Assembly: GCF_014269035.2 (NCBI RefSeq)
Contig: NZ_JABWRP020000007.1
Coordinates: 62,001-126,000 of the forward strand
Reading direction: 5' to 3'
Source: Pseudomonas vlassakiae
GTDB lineage: Bacteria; Pseudomonadota; Gammaproteobacteria; Pseudomonadales; Pseudomonadaceae
DNA: 64,000 nt
In this document: piece by piece, positions 27,185 to 39,010 of the stretch
How positions within the stretch are numbered: the first letter of the stretch is position 1
Layout: each line of letters starts with the position of its first letter
Position numbers and translations under genes: made by a program
The notes under the pieces: model-generated
Databases searched by the model: none
Told to the model about the DNA's origin: nothing
Seen by the model: the letters and a program-made list of their open reading frames with translations, nothing else

Positions 27185-28180
27185 TCAAGGTTTTCCCCGA
27201 TCCGCCAGGGGCGCCTGTATGCGCGCTGTTTCCTCCTGCAGGTAAGTGATCAGCGCGGTGATCTCGGTATCGCCCAGCCGCATGTTGGGCATGGCCAGGC
27301 GGTTGTACTGTTCATAGAGCAGGGTGGCCAGCGGTTCCTTCTCGGCCAGCATCTGGTCCGGTTCCTTCAGCCAGCGTATCAGCCAGCTTGGGTCGCGTTG
27401 CTGGGTGACACCGAGCAGGTCAGGGCCGATGCCGGGTTGGCCGGGTTCGGTATTGCCCACGGTGTGGCACGAAGAGCAGCGGGTGCGGAAGATCTGTTCG
27501 CCACTGCTGGGCGGGCGGATCTGCGGTGCGCTGGCGTAGTCGTTGGTCGTGGCACTGGCCTGTTTCCAGTTGTGCAAGCTGTTGCCGAGGCGGTCGGCGA
27601 GGATGTACGGGCTTTCGAACGGTGAGGCCTTCATCCAGCGGCCAGTGGCCTGGTTGCCGATGATCAGGCTCAGGTTGTGGTCCCTGGAACGCCCGTTCTC
27701 AAGGCCTTCGATGTACAGGCCCAGGCGCCGGCGCAGCTGTTCGATGGCTTCGGGTTCGCCGGTCAGCAGCGTCCAGCCGGGGCCGATGCCGAATTTCTCG
27801 GCATAGCGTTTGAGGGTGGCGGGGGTGTCGTTGTAGGGGTCGATGCTGATGGAGTAGAGAAAGATGTCCTTGCCCACCCGGTCACCGAGGATCTTCTGCA
27901 CCTGGCGCAGGCGCGCGGTTTCCACGGGGCAGGAATCGGAACAGCCAGTGAAGATGAAGTTGATCGCCACCACCTTGTCCTTGATCAGGTCGTCGAAGAA
28001 GCGCACCGTCTTGCCGTCCTGGGTGACCAGCGGGGTATTGGGAAAGTAGCTGGAGCCCCACGGTGTGGCAGCCCCGTCCGATGCTGGCGACTGCGCCGAT
28101 TCAGCTGGCTTGATCGGCCAGTAGTGAGTACCGGCAGCGAACAGGGTGAGGGCAAGCAGAACACGCCATGACAGGGCCAT
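27185..28180 (-). CDS. SCO1/SenC protein fused to cytochrome c
   Basis: Exported copper chaperone/redox protein of 331 residues. A single N-terminal hydrophobic segment (WRVLLALTLFAAGTHYW) directs it to the periplasm. The SCO domain has the copper-binding CSDSC and the later His in RDHNLSLIIG. The C-terminal cytochrome c domain has the haem motif CSSCH and a likely Met ligand in LAMPNMRLGD. GGAGGAATGACATC before the ATG at 28180 decides the start. It lies 63 bp behind a large multicopper oxidase, so copper delivery or electron transfer to that enzyme is a reasonable inference. Confidence 0.88.
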   Translation of the reverse strand: MALSWRVLLALTLFAAGTHYWPIKPAESAQSPASDGAATPWGSSYFPNTPLVTQDGKTVRFFDDLIKDKVVAINFIFTGCSDSCPVETARLRQVQKILGDRVGKDIFLYSISIDPYNDTPATLKRYAEKFGIGPGWTLLTGEPEAIEQLRRRLGLYIEGLENGRSRDHNLSLIIGNQATGRWMKASPFESPYILADRLGNSLHNWKQASATTNDYASAPQIRPPSSGEQIFRTRCSSCHTVGNTEPGQPGIGPDLLGVTQQRDPSWLIRWLKEPDQMLAEKEPLATLLYEQYNRLAMPNMRLGDTEITALITYLQEETARIQAPLADRGKP

Positions 28181-28208
28181 GATGTCATTCCTCCAGTGAT
28201 GAGGCAGC

Positions 28209-28228
28209 CGGGGCCGCAAGGCGGCCCC
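28209..28228 (-). other. intercistronic hairpin between mcoA and the SCO gene
   Basis: GGGGCCGC (28210-28217) and GCGGCCCC (28221-28228) are perfect reverse complements with an AAG loop. No T-run follows on the minus strand, so processing or partial termination is more likely than full termination. Confidence 0.45.
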
Positions 28229-28243
28229 CTTTCAGTTGAACAG

Positions 28244-31636
<3,393 letters not shown>

Positions 31637-31892
31637 TGCCTGGTGCCTCGCTCGCGGCTAAATGGCTAAGAGCCATCAATGGCGTATTGCCGGGTTTTTA
31701 TGGCCTGAGCAACGGCTGTGCCAACGGAGCCTTGGGTAATACTTTGTTAAACAAACCTTTGTGATGCCTGAGCTGCGTTAAATGACAGGGTGTCAATGAT
31801 CGGGTGTAGACCCCCGAAATTGGGGTGTAGCGGCACCCAACTGCGGTGATCGCACTGGTGACAATTCTTGTTCAGCGCTGTATACATGACGG
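31637..31892. other. divergent intergenic region mcoA / tenA
   Basis: The stretch must hold the mcoA promoter (minus strand) and the promoter of the TPP riboswitch transcript (plus strand). It is richer in A+T than its flanks around 31680-31800 and contains a near-duplicated GGGTGTAG at 31801 and 31823. I identify no defined operator. Confidence 0.4.
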
Positions 31893-31990
31893 CCACCAAG
31901 GGGAGCCCGGCAACGGGCTGAGAAACCGCTGGCAGCTGCAGCGCGGTGACCCTTCGAACCTGATCCGGATAATGCCGGCGAAGGGATGGG
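31893..31990 (+). promoter_or_regulatory. TPP (THI element) riboswitch
   Basis: The conserved core is visible: GGGGAGCC...GGCTGAGA in the first arm (31900-31923) and ACCCTTCGAACCTGATCCGGATAATGCCGGCGAAGGGA in the second (31949-31986), with the CUGAGA and ACCUGAUC bulges that bind the pyrimidine and pyrophosphate of thiamine pyrophosphate. It ends about 45 nt before the first tenA ATG. In gammaproteobacteria such elements usually repress translation initiation or transcription when TPP is abundant. Confidence 0.95.
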
Positions 31991-32033
31991 ACCGCCGACC
32001 TGCCTTTTGCCGGCCTCACTGCGAGGCCTCACC

Positions 32034-32681
32034 ATGACCGAACGCTTCAGCGAAACCCTGCAACGCCAGAACCAGCCGACCTGGTCGGCGGCCGTCAGCC
32101 ATCGCTTCGTCACCGAACTCTGCGCCGGCAGCGTGGCTGACCCGATCATGGTCAACTACCTGGTCCAGGACCACCGCTTTCTCGACAGCTTCCTGACCTT
32201 GCTCGGCGCCGCCATTGCAACCGCCGACACCTATGAGGCCCGCCTGCGCTTCGGCCGCTTCGCCGGGATGATCTGCAGCGACGAGAACACCTATTTCCTG
32301 CGTGCGTTCGAAGCCCTCGGTGTCAGCCCGGCGCAGCGTGCCGAGCCCGCCGACACTGCACCGACCGCCGGTTTCAAGGCCATCATGCGCGAGGCGGCGG
32401 CCACCCGGTCCTACGCCGCCGCACTGGCCGTGCTGAACGTTGCCGAAGGCCTGTACCTGGACTGGGCCCTCAAGGCACCCAAGCCGTTGCCAGCCAACTT
32501 CGTATACGCCGAATGGATCACCCTGCACGACAACCCGGCGTTCTGCGATTTCGTCGCGTTCCTCAAGGCCGAACTGGACCGGGTCGGCCCCCAGGAGGCC
32601 GCATTGGCCAGTGATTTCTACACACGTACCGTTGAGCTGGAGCTTGCCTTCTTCGACGCCGTCTACCGCGAGGAGGCATGA
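32034..32681 (+). CDS. TenA family protein, TenA_E type
   Basis: All-helical TenA/PQQC-fold protein of 215 residues. Asp46 (YLVQDHRFL) of the family is kept, but the usual nucleophilic Cys is replaced: the equivalent helix reads LAVLNVAEGLYLDWA with Glu138. This defines the TenA_E group, proposed to work on formylated aminopyrimidine in thiamin salvage. Control by the TPP riboswitch upstream supports a thiamin role. It overlaps the second tenA by 4 bp (ATGA), so the pair is co-expressed. Confidence 0.88.
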   Translation: MTERFSETLQRQNQPTWSAAVSHRFVTELCAGSVADPIMVNYLVQDHRFLDSFLTLLGAAIATADTYEARLRFGRFAGMICSDENTYFLRAFEALGVSPAQRAEPADTAPTAGFKAIMREAAATRSYAAALAVLNVAEGLYLDWALKAPKPLPANFVYAEWITLHDNPAFCDFVAFLKAELDRVGPQEAALASDFYTRTVELELAFFDAVYREEA

Positions 32682-33343
32682 GCATGGATATTTTCGAGCG
32701 TTTGAAGGCTGCTACGGCCGGGCAGTGGAACAGCTATGTCGACCACGACTTCGTGCGCCAGATGGGCGAGGGCACCTTGTCGGAAGACGCCTTCCGCACC
32801 TACTTGATCCAGGACTACCTGTTCCTCATCCAGTTCGCCCGCGCCTGGGCTCTGGCTGCCTACAAGAGCCGCCTGCCGGCGGATATCCGCGCTGCCCAGG
32901 CGGGCTTGGCGGCCATTCTCGACGAGACCGAACTGCACCTGCGCCTGTGCGCGCGTTGGGGGCTTTCGCAGGCCGATATCCAGGCTGCACCTGAGCACCA
33001 GGCGACCGTGGCTTACACCCGTTACGTGCTCGACTGCGGCGCGGCGGGTGATCTGCTTGAGCTGCATGTGGCGTTGGCGCCATGTGTGATTGGCTATGCC
33101 GAGATTGGTCGCACGCTGGCGGAGCGTATTGGCGACCTGAGCGATCACCCGTATCGGGAGTGGATTGGCGAGTATGCCGGGGAGGCTTACCAAGGCGTGG
33201 CAGCGGCGGCGCGCAAGCACCTGGATGAACTGGCGGCGCGGAGCATGACCGAACAGCGGTTTGTAGAGCTGGCACAGATCTTTGGCCAGGCTTCGCGGCT
33301 GGAAGCTGACTTCTGGCAGATGGGATTGGATGGCGTGGCCTGA
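32678..33343 (+). CDS. tenA: aminopyrimidine aminohydrolase TenA (TenA_C type)
   Basis: Classical TenA of 221 residues, hydrolysing 4-amino-5-aminomethyl-2-methylpyrimidine to HMP in salvage of degraded thiamin. Asp46 (YLIQDYLFL), the catalytic Cys136 (HVALAPCVIGYAEIG) and a C-terminal Glu region (ASRLEADFW) are all present. It overlaps the TenA_E gene by 4 bp and shares its TPP riboswitch. Together they suggest two successive steps of one salvage route: deformylation by the first, deamination by this one. Confidence 0.92.
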   Translation: MSMDIFERLKAATAGQWNSYVDHDFVRQMGEGTLSEDAFRTYLIQDYLFLIQFARAWALAAYKSRLPADIRAAQAGLAAILDETELHLRLCARWGLSQADIQAAPEHQATVAYTRYVLDCGAAGDLLELHVALAPCVIGYAEIGRTLAERIGDLSDHPYREWIGEYAGEAYQGVAAAARKHLDELAARSMTEQRFVELAQIFGQASRLEADFWQMGLDGVA

Positions 33344-33358
33344 GGCTGGGCTGGGCCT

Positions 33359-33553
33359 TCAACCAGAGGTTTTGGGGGAGGTTTTGTGAATCGCCGTGCA
33401 CATGTACCGCACGGCGATCCGGTCGCGTTCGGGCAGTGTGCGGAAGTAATTGATGAGGTTCACCTCTTCCTTTGTGAGGCGGCGCAGGAACAGGCGTTGG
33501 TTGAAGGGGGTGAAAGCCCGGAGCACGCGGAGCAGAACGGAATCGATTGCCAT
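33359..33553 (-). CDS. small conserved hypothetical protein
   Basis: A 64-residue basic, helical protein: MAIDSVLLRVLRAFTPFNQRLFLRRLTKEEVNLINYF. The middle (LTKEEVNLINYFRTLPERDRIAVRYM) resembles the 'LSEEDRxxLLRYxxAL' helices found in small regulatory proteins, but I do not recognise a family. AAGGCG lies before the ATG at 33553. It is convergent with tenA and upstream of the T6SS end. Confidence 0.55.
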   Translation of the reverse strand: MAIDSVLLRVLRAFTPFNQRLFLRRLTKEEVNLINYFRTLPERDRIAVRYMCTAIHKTSPKTSG

Positions 33554-33830
33554 GGAATCGCCTTGCTGGATTGTGGGCCTCGTCCGTGAGATTTTCCTTA
33601 CTTTGTCAGGGGATAAAGATGAAGTCTAGCGACATGGATCAATGATTGGATGGTTGGCTGCTGCACATCGTGAACGGGGTGCAACAACGTCGCTCCGGAT
33701 GCCTCTGGCAAACGGCGCAGCGCGGTCAGTGTGCTGCAATGGCAGCGGGCGGCGCTTCGCTTAGCAGCCAACCCCAGTCCGTCAGCTTTTGAAGCCGGAC
33801 AGTGGCTCTGCCCGGTTTCGGCCATTTAGG
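33554..33830. other. intergenic region beyond hcp
   Basis: About 277 bp at the 3' end of the T6SS minus-strand unit. Small frames are open on both strands, but none has a good ribosome-binding site or family resemblance. CCGGACAGTGGCTCTGCCCGG near 33796-33816 could form a weak hairpin. Nothing else is recognisable. Confidence 0.3.
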
Positions 33831-34355
33831 TCAAACTGCGGTTTCCAGGGGCTTGCGCCAGTCGTCAGAAGCAGAGGTCGCAGAAACCTTATGCTCCCAA
33901 CTGATCTTGCGGTAACTCATCGAAACTTCGACGAGTTGCGTGTAGTTGGCGTTCTCCTGATTCTGTGCATGCGGTAATACTGTGTTGATATCGACGATGA
34001 TGGCGTCAACCAACTCGGTGGTGAAGAAGTGCTCCTGCATACCAGCAGCGGATGTGCGGTACCACCGGACAGTCGTCATCGTCAGCACTTCTCCGGTGAC
34101 CAGCGCTTGATACAACAACGGGACAGCTTTGTTCAGCGAGCAGGTGAAAGTGAACGGTTTGTGAACGCGCTGCCCCGCAGGCTGCCCGCTCTGAGGGTCG
34201 GTTGGTACGGTTACCCTATGCTTTATTTCTTGTATGAGAATTTCGTTTTCGTGGCCCTCCACGTATACGTTTCCAACTGAATCTTCTGTAAATGCATTGG
34301 CAGTAATCAGCCCTTGAGTGGAGCCTTCAATGACGATGTAAGCTGGGGTCGGCAT
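33831..34355 (-). CDS. hcp: T6SS tube protein Hcp (TssD)
   Basis: Hcp forms the hexameric inner tube of the type VI apparatus and is secreted. The 174-residue protein starts MPTPAYIVIEGSTQGLI and has the family core, with VHKPFTFTCSLNKAVPLLYQAL and a strand-rich C-terminus. GCAGGAG 6-7 nt before ATG 34355 decides the start. It is the last gene of the minus-strand unit, 113 bp after tssL, and no vgrG or effector gene adjoins it. Confidence 0.94.
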   Translation of the reverse strand: MPTPAYIVIEGSTQGLITANAFTEDSVGNVYVEGHENEILIQEIKHRVTVPTDPQSGQPAGQRVHKPFTFTCSLNKAVPLLYQALVTGEVLTMTTVRWYRTSAAGMQEHFFTTELVDAIIVDINTVLPHAQNQENANYTQLVEVSMSYRKISWEHKVSATSASDDWRKPLETAV

Positions 34356-34468
34356 AGCAGTCTCTCCTGCATCCAAGTGGATAAAACACGCGCACCACAG
34401 GTGGCGTGGCCATCGAAATCGATGGGCTTGTCAACGAGCCCGGAGTCTCGCCAATTCGTGGAAAGGGA

Positions 34469-35290
34469 TCACTGCTGGAGAATGCCGTTGAGCGACTCCA
34501 GCACTTCGGTGGTCAGCAGGTGCAGGCGATAGCTGTAAATTCCGTACACCACCGCCATGACCACGGCGCTGATCAGCAACGGGCCCCACCATGGCCACTG
34601 GCGGTGCATGCGAAAGTCGCTCGGAGCGACATTGGCCAGGGGATCGCAGACCTGTTCCGGGACCGGACCACGTACTTCCCGGATAAGCCTGTTGATTTGT
34701 TGGAGCAGGGCGTTCACCGCCTCATCGCCATTGGGCGCGAGGCCGTATTTGCCCTTGAGACCAAGGCACAGACACAAGTACAGGAACTCCAGCACATCGA
34801 TGTAGCGCTGGGGTTCCTGCATCAGGCGCGATAGCACCGTGTAGATCTTCTCCCCGCCCCAGGTCTCGTGATGGAAAATGCTCAGGAGCGACTCCTGGCT
34901 CCAACAGGAATTGCTGCCCCAGGGGCGGCTCATCACGGCCTCGTCCAGGTACAGGCACAAGGCATAGGAATAAGCCAGCCGTTGTGCGGGCTCATACCCG
35001 CGCTGGCGCATTTCCTCGACGATGTTGTCGACCTGAGTGCGCACCTGATGGTGCACTTCCTGGATATTGGGCAGGCTGTCCAGGGTGCGCAGACGCATCA
35101 CCAGGCCGAACAGCGGCATCGCGGCATCGATCATGGGGTTCTGGAAAGTGCCGCGAAGCTGGAAGTCCGGGTCTGCCGGGTAGCCTGCAGAAACATGCTC
35201 GGCCTCAGCCTCATAGGCATCGGCAGCCCGGGATTTCGCATGGTGAAGCGCAGTTTCCAGCGGTTCACGTTTCGTTGGCGGTGTGTCCAC
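34469..35290 (-). CDS. tssL: T6SS membrane-complex protein TssL (DotU-like)
   Basis: Inner-membrane component of the TssJLM trans-envelope complex. The cytoplasmic DotU/IcmH domain makes up most of the 273 residues (AYSYALCLYLDEAVMSRPWGSNSCW is a family hallmark). A single helix near the C-terminus (WWGPLLISAVVMAVVYGIYSY) anchors it, and no peptidoglycan-binding domain follows. I choose GTG 35290 because AGGAG sits 8 nt upstream; GTG 35299 is an alternative. The start is next to the tssK stop. Confidence 0.92.
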   Translation of the reverse strand: MDTPPTKREPLETALHHAKSRAADAYEAEAEHVSAGYPADPDFQLRGTFQNPMIDAAMPLFGLVMRLRTLDSLPNIQEVHHQVRTQVDNIVEEMRQRGYEPAQRLAYSYALCLYLDEAVMSRPWGSNSCWSQESLLSIFHHETWGGEKIYTVLSRLMQEPQRYIDVLEFLYLCLCLGLKGKYGLAPNGDEAVNALLQQINRLIREVRGPVPEQVCDPLANVAPSDFRMHRQWPWWGPLLISAVVMAVVYGIYSYRLHLLTTEVLESLNGILQQ

Positions 35291-35291
35291 T

Positions 35292-36629
35292 TCATTCACT
35301 CCTGATCGCCCAGAACTGCAATTCAAGGCCCGGGATCTTCCCGCCGATGTGAATACCGAACCCGTGGCTGTCCTTCATGGAAGCCCAGGCCGGGCTGCGT
35401 CGGTCCAGCTCGAAGTAGCTGAAGCCGGCATGAAAGGGCAGGTCGCGGGGTGCCACGGGCAAGGCCACCAGCGTAATGCCCGGCAAGTGATGCAGGACCA
35501 TCTCGTTCATCGCTTCCAGCGCGCTGACCTTGACTGTGTGCACGAAGATCTGGCGCAGCGATTCCACCGGCTGGTCGGCGCGCACCGCGATGACAAAGTC
35601 GGCCTCGTCGATCAGGCGGCGGTCTTCCAGGGTCGTGGTCATCACGCCCCAGTCGAGCGTCTCCAGCGGCAACGACACCGCGCGCGGCTGCAGCACCGTG
35701 CTCAGGGCGCGGCGCAGCGTGTCTTCCAGCGGTTTGAAGGAAGTGCGCAGGGCATTGTGGTGATACGCCGGGTACTCCTGCGGCAGGCGATTCTCGTCGG
35801 TGAAGGTCGCCAGTTCACCGCAGGCCTGGCTCATGCAGAGATAGAGCTGCTCGGGGTGGGTCTGCGGTTGCCGGGCCAGGTGGGCGAAGCAGGGCCACCA
35901 GCGATTAAGGGCCTGCAACAGGTTGAAGTCGCGGATATCGGCGATGCCGGACTGGCCCGACGAGCCGATACGCGCTGCAAGGTTGCGCGCCCGTTCACGC
36001 AAGGTGTTGCTGATCTCTTCAAGGAAGCGCTTGAGCGCCGGTATTGCCCCCACGGACACGCTGGTGGGGTAGAACGATTCGTCCAGCTGCAGGCTGCCAT
36101 CGGGGCGACGCTCGAGGATCTTTGCCAGAGCGAGGCGGGTATAGGCACTGCTATCTTCGCCGTGCCGCCGCAACTGCAGGTTCGGCACGGCGAGGTGCAC
36201 CTGGGTCAGGTCGCCATCGGCCGTGTGGGTGTCCTTGATTTCCTGGGCGTGTGCGACATAACGCAGGTTTGCCACGCTGTCCGGCCAGCTCACTTCACGG
36301 CCACCGTCGGTGCGCAGCGGCAGGCACAGATAGATCTCGCCGTTCTGCGCACCATCGTCGCTGATCTCCAGCGGCGGCGGTGGCGGCAGATCACCGGGGA
36401 TATCGAAGGCGGTACCGTCGGGCATGATGCCCCTGGCCCGAGTAATGGCTACCTTGCCAAGGTACAGGTATTCATCGTTCAACTGCAGTTCGCTGAAACC
36501 ATAGAACGCGGCATTCAGGCTGCTCAGGCGTTGGTGCAGGGTTGCCTCGCTGGACCGGGCCGCTTGCTGGAAGTGCTGCGGTTTGACGAACAGGCCTTCG
36601 GGCCATAGCACAGGGTTACGTGAACTCAT
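35292..36629 (-). CDS. tssK: T6SS baseplate protein TssK
   Basis: Trimeric baseplate subunit that links the TssEFG wedges to the TssJLM membrane complex. The 445-residue protein begins MSSRNPVLWPEGLFVKPQHFQQAAR, the highly conserved TssK N-terminus, and has normal length. The ATG at 36629 has GGAG 6 nt upstream and is preferred over the ATG two codons earlier. It is followed immediately by tssL and preceded by tssJ (46-bp gap). Confidence 0.94.
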   Translation of the reverse strand: MSSRNPVLWPEGLFVKPQHFQQAARSSEATLHQRLSSLNAAFYGFSELQLNDEYLYLGKVAITRARGIMPDGTAFDIPGDLPPPPPLEISDDGAQNGEIYLCLPLRTDGGREVSWPDSVANLRYVAHAQEIKDTHTADGDLTQVHLAVPNLQLRRHGEDSSAYTRLALAKILERRPDGSLQLDESFYPTSVSVGAIPALKRFLEEISNTLRERARNLAARIGSSGQSGIADIRDFNLLQALNRWWPCFAHLARQPQTHPEQLYLCMSQACGELATFTDENRLPQEYPAYHHNALRTSFKPLEDTLRRALSTVLQPRAVSLPLETLDWGVMTTTLEDRRLIDEADFVIAVRADQPVESLRQIFVHTVKVSALEAMNEMVLHHLPGITLVALPVAPRDLPFHAGFSYFELDRRSPAWASMKDSHGFGIHIGGKIPGLELQFWAIRSE

Positions 36630-36675
36630 GGGCACTCCATGTCAGGGATGAGGGGATTGCAGGCCAGCTGATCGA

Positions 36676-37428
36676 TCATCGGTCCTCTTCCTTGAGCTCA
36701 ATCTGCGCATCATGGACGTGCAGTGCGAGCACGACCCGGCGGCCGCGAGGAACAATGCGCAGCACCTGTTGCCAGGTCGCACTTTCCAGGCTGCGGTAGT
36801 CGGCGATCACGGCAATGAAGCGGGTGTCGGCATGGATGGGTTCGAACGGCACGAACTTGAACTGGCCGGGAGACAGCAGGTAATCGTCATGGCGGATGTA
36901 GGTGCTGCGCAGCGCCTGGGCCGGGTCAAGTTCCAGCTGCTGGTAAACGCTGTTGAGCAGCAGCGAGTCGTCCCGCAGTTGCAGGACCTTCACGGCGATG
37001 GGGCTGGCGAGCTGGGGGCCGTGGCCGGGCGCTGCATCGGGCCGATCGAACGCTGTTGTGGGTGGCTCGTAGTCCCCGAGCGCACTCTCGACAGCCGGCG
37101 CTGCTTCGGGGTACTGAGCCTGCAGGTAGCCGTACAGGCTGGCGACTTTCTCGGTGAGCTCATGCGGGTCGTCTGCGCTGAGGTTCACCGTGTAAGGGCT
37201 CTGTTCGACTGCGCCCGGTGCTCCCTCAGCGGGTTCGCTGTCATCGGTGACGCCATTCAACGTAGGGCTGACATGGATGCTCATGGCCAGTTCGGTCGGC
37301 ACATCTTCTGGCGCACCCACGGGGATGGACGGGTCTTTCAGCACCTGGACCATCTTGCCCAGGGCTGTGCAGCCAGCGGTGGCCGCAAGCACAAGCAGCA
37401 AAGCGCAGGTCATCAGGCGTGGGAGCAT
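36676..37428 (-). CDS. tssJ: T6SS outer-membrane lipoprotein TssJ
   Basis: Lipoprotein of 250 residues anchoring the TssJLM complex to the outer membrane. The signal peptide MLPRLMTCALLLVLAATAGC ends in a lipobox (TAGC) with the acylated Cys at position 20. The C-terminal beta-rich domain includes LLNSVYQQLELDP and IAVIADYRSLESATW, TssJ features. It is longer than the usual 150-180 residues, with an insert of about 80 residues rich in Pro/Glu/Ala after the signal. The start overlaps the FHA gene by 16 bp. Confidence 0.9.
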   Translation of the reverse strand: MLPRLMTCALLLVLAATAGCTALGKMVQVLKDPSIPVGAPEDVPTELAMSIHVSPTLNGVTDDSEPAEGAPGAVEQSPYTVNLSADDPHELTEKVASLYGYLQAQYPEAAPAVESALGDYEPPTTAFDRPDAAPGHGPQLASPIAVKVLQLRDDSLLLNSVYQQLELDPAQALRSTYIRHDDYLLSPGQFKFVPFEPIHADTRFIAVIADYRSLESATWQQVLRIVPRGRRVVLALHVHDAQIELKEEDR

Positions 37429-37997
37429 GGTCGCGGTCCTGTAATGAGATCTTGCAGAGGGTTCTGGTCCGAAGGGCAAGCTGACAATTTCGCATCGAGA
37501 GCAACCAAGGGGTCGTGCCCGGGGAGCGGGTCGAATGCCGAGCACACCTCGATGGTGAGGGGTGGGAACGTGTCGATGGCGTTGACACTTGGGCTGATCG
37601 AGGCGCTGGCTTCCAGGGCCTCGTGCACGGTCTGCGAAGGACGGAAGACTTCCCCCAGCGAAAGCCGGTTTAGCTGCTCCGGTTGCAGGTCGACCCGTAG
37701 CCGGTAGGTGCCGACCTGCAGGATGTCTCCATCCTTGAGGCGCATGGGCTGGCCGTTCCCGAGCGCGTGTGTGCTGCCATTCAGATACGTCCGGCCGCTA
37801 TGGTCGATGGCGCAGAAGCCGCCTTCCATCCAGCGGATTTCACAGTGGATGGGCTGTACGCTCAGGTCCCGGTCGATCAAGAGCCAGTCTGCTCCCCGGC
37901 TGCCGAGGGTGCCGCCGCCGCGGCCGAACCGATGCTGACGGTTCACACTGAGCGGTAGTTGTGCGAGGTTGCTGACGTGCAGGGTCAAAGCGCTCAT
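37413..37997 (-). CDS. tagH: FHA-domain protein of the T6SS cluster
   Basis: Phosphothreonine-binding FHA domain in residues 1-105 (FGRGGGTLGS, DLSVQPIHCEI, NGSTHALGNGQPMRLKDGDILQVG) with a 90-residue tail of unknown function. FHA proteins in T6SS loci respond to Thr phosphorylation by PpkA kinases. No kinase or phosphatase gene is in this window, so its partner is unknown. It overlaps tssG by 4 bp and tssJ by 16 bp, so it belongs to the same transcript. Confidence 0.88.
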   Translation of the reverse strand: MSALTLHVSNLAQLPLSVNRQHRFGRGGGTLGSRGADWLLIDRDLSVQPIHCEIRWMEGGFCAIDHSGRTYLNGSTHALGNGQPMRLKDGDILQVGTYRLRVDLQPEQLNRLSLGEVFRPSQTVHEALEASASISPSVNAIDTFPPLTIEVCSAFDPLPGHDPLVALDAKLSACPSDQNPLQDLITGPRPCSHA

Positions 37998-39010
37998 GCT
38001 CGCCCCCTGAAACGCACCACCGGGCTGATCACCCCGTGGCGGTCATCGATGAAACTGGTCCAGCCCAGCCAGGCACCCTGGCCAGGATGCAGGCAGAACG
38101 ACGTCAGCACATTGCGCTTGAGGCGCAGTTCAAGGTCGTACGCCAGCCCGTCTCTCAACAGCACGTCGATCAAGGCACGCAAACGGCCGAAGTTGACGCC
38201 ACTGGGCAGTAGGTCGCGCAGCTGTGCCTGGTCAAGTTCGCCGATCACGATCGTGAACTTGCTGCTGCGGGTGCGTGTTCGGCTGCCGATCATGAAGCTG
38301 TTCCCCAGCTCGCCGTTGGCCCGGCCGAGGCACACCAACTGGCCGGTGGCAGTCGGTACCGAGCGCGCCTCGAACTCGCGAATGTGAACTTGTGTGAGGT
38401 CGAAGCAGTGGCCGATGATGCCGGCCACGGTGCCTGGTGAACGGCTGCGGCTGGCGATCACACCGGCAAAACTGAGCAGGCGGCTCCAGGGCAGCGCGGT
38501 GTCGCCTCGCAACTGGCGATCATTGAGGCCGATCAGTGCGAACACGTATTGGGAAAACGGGTCGTTGGCGCCAGGTTGAAAGCGGATGTAGTAACGGTAC
38601 TTGCGCCAGGCACGGTGCAGCAGGCCAAGCAGGCAATGGTTGAAGAAGTCGAGGAATGCCGGGCGTACACCAATACTTTGGGCATGTTCATGGGCGATCT
38701 GCTCCAGGTAGTAGGTGGGCAGCGGCGAGTCGCTGCCGTGCAGGCCCATGAAGGTGGTGCAGATTCGGTAACGGCTATCATGGCCGGGCATCCGCTCGGC
38801 CTTCAGCACGTCGCTGGCGGGAAAGCGCAGCCGTGGATCGCTACCCAAGCGAACCCGCAGGCGCGTGGCAGCGTCGGGCCAACGGGCGTCCAGGTCGTCA
38901 CCATGCAGGCCATGCAGATGCTCCAGCAACTGGAAGAAATCGTAGCGATGCGCTTGCGCGAGCAGCGAGTCGGCTAGATCAGGGGCTGTTTGCCGGTCAG
39001 CGGTGGCCAT
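37994..39010 (-). CDS. tssG: T6SS baseplate protein TssG
   Basis: Baseplate wedge component of 338 residues. It opens with AHRYDFFQLLEHLHGL and LRFPASDV, conserved in TssG (VasB), and keeps the CLLGLLHRAWRKYRYY helix. It overlaps the 3' end of tssF by 37 bp, which suggests coupled translation and matches TssF2G1 stoichiometry. Confidence 0.94.
   Translation of the reverse strand: MATADRQTAPDLADSLLAQAHRYDFFQLLEHLHGLHGDDLDARWPDAATRLRVRLGSDPRLRFPASDVLKAERMPGHDSRYRICTTFMGLHGSDSPLPTYYLEQIAHEHAQSIGVRPAFLDFFNHCLLGLLHRAWRKYRYYIRFQPGANDPFSQYVFALIGLNDRQLRGDTALPWSRLLSFAGVIASRSRSPGTVAGIIGHCFDLTQVHIREFEARSVPTATGQLVCLGRANGELGNSFMIGSRTRTRSSKFTIVIGELDQAQLRDLLPSGVNFGRLRALIDVLLRDGLAYDLELRLKRNVLTSFCLHPGQGAWLGWTSFIDDRHGVISPVVRFRGRA

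Noticed and set aside
33598-33825. 75-codon minus-strand frame beyond hcp
   Set aside because: No ribosome-binding site, no family resemblance and atypical composition; probably chance.
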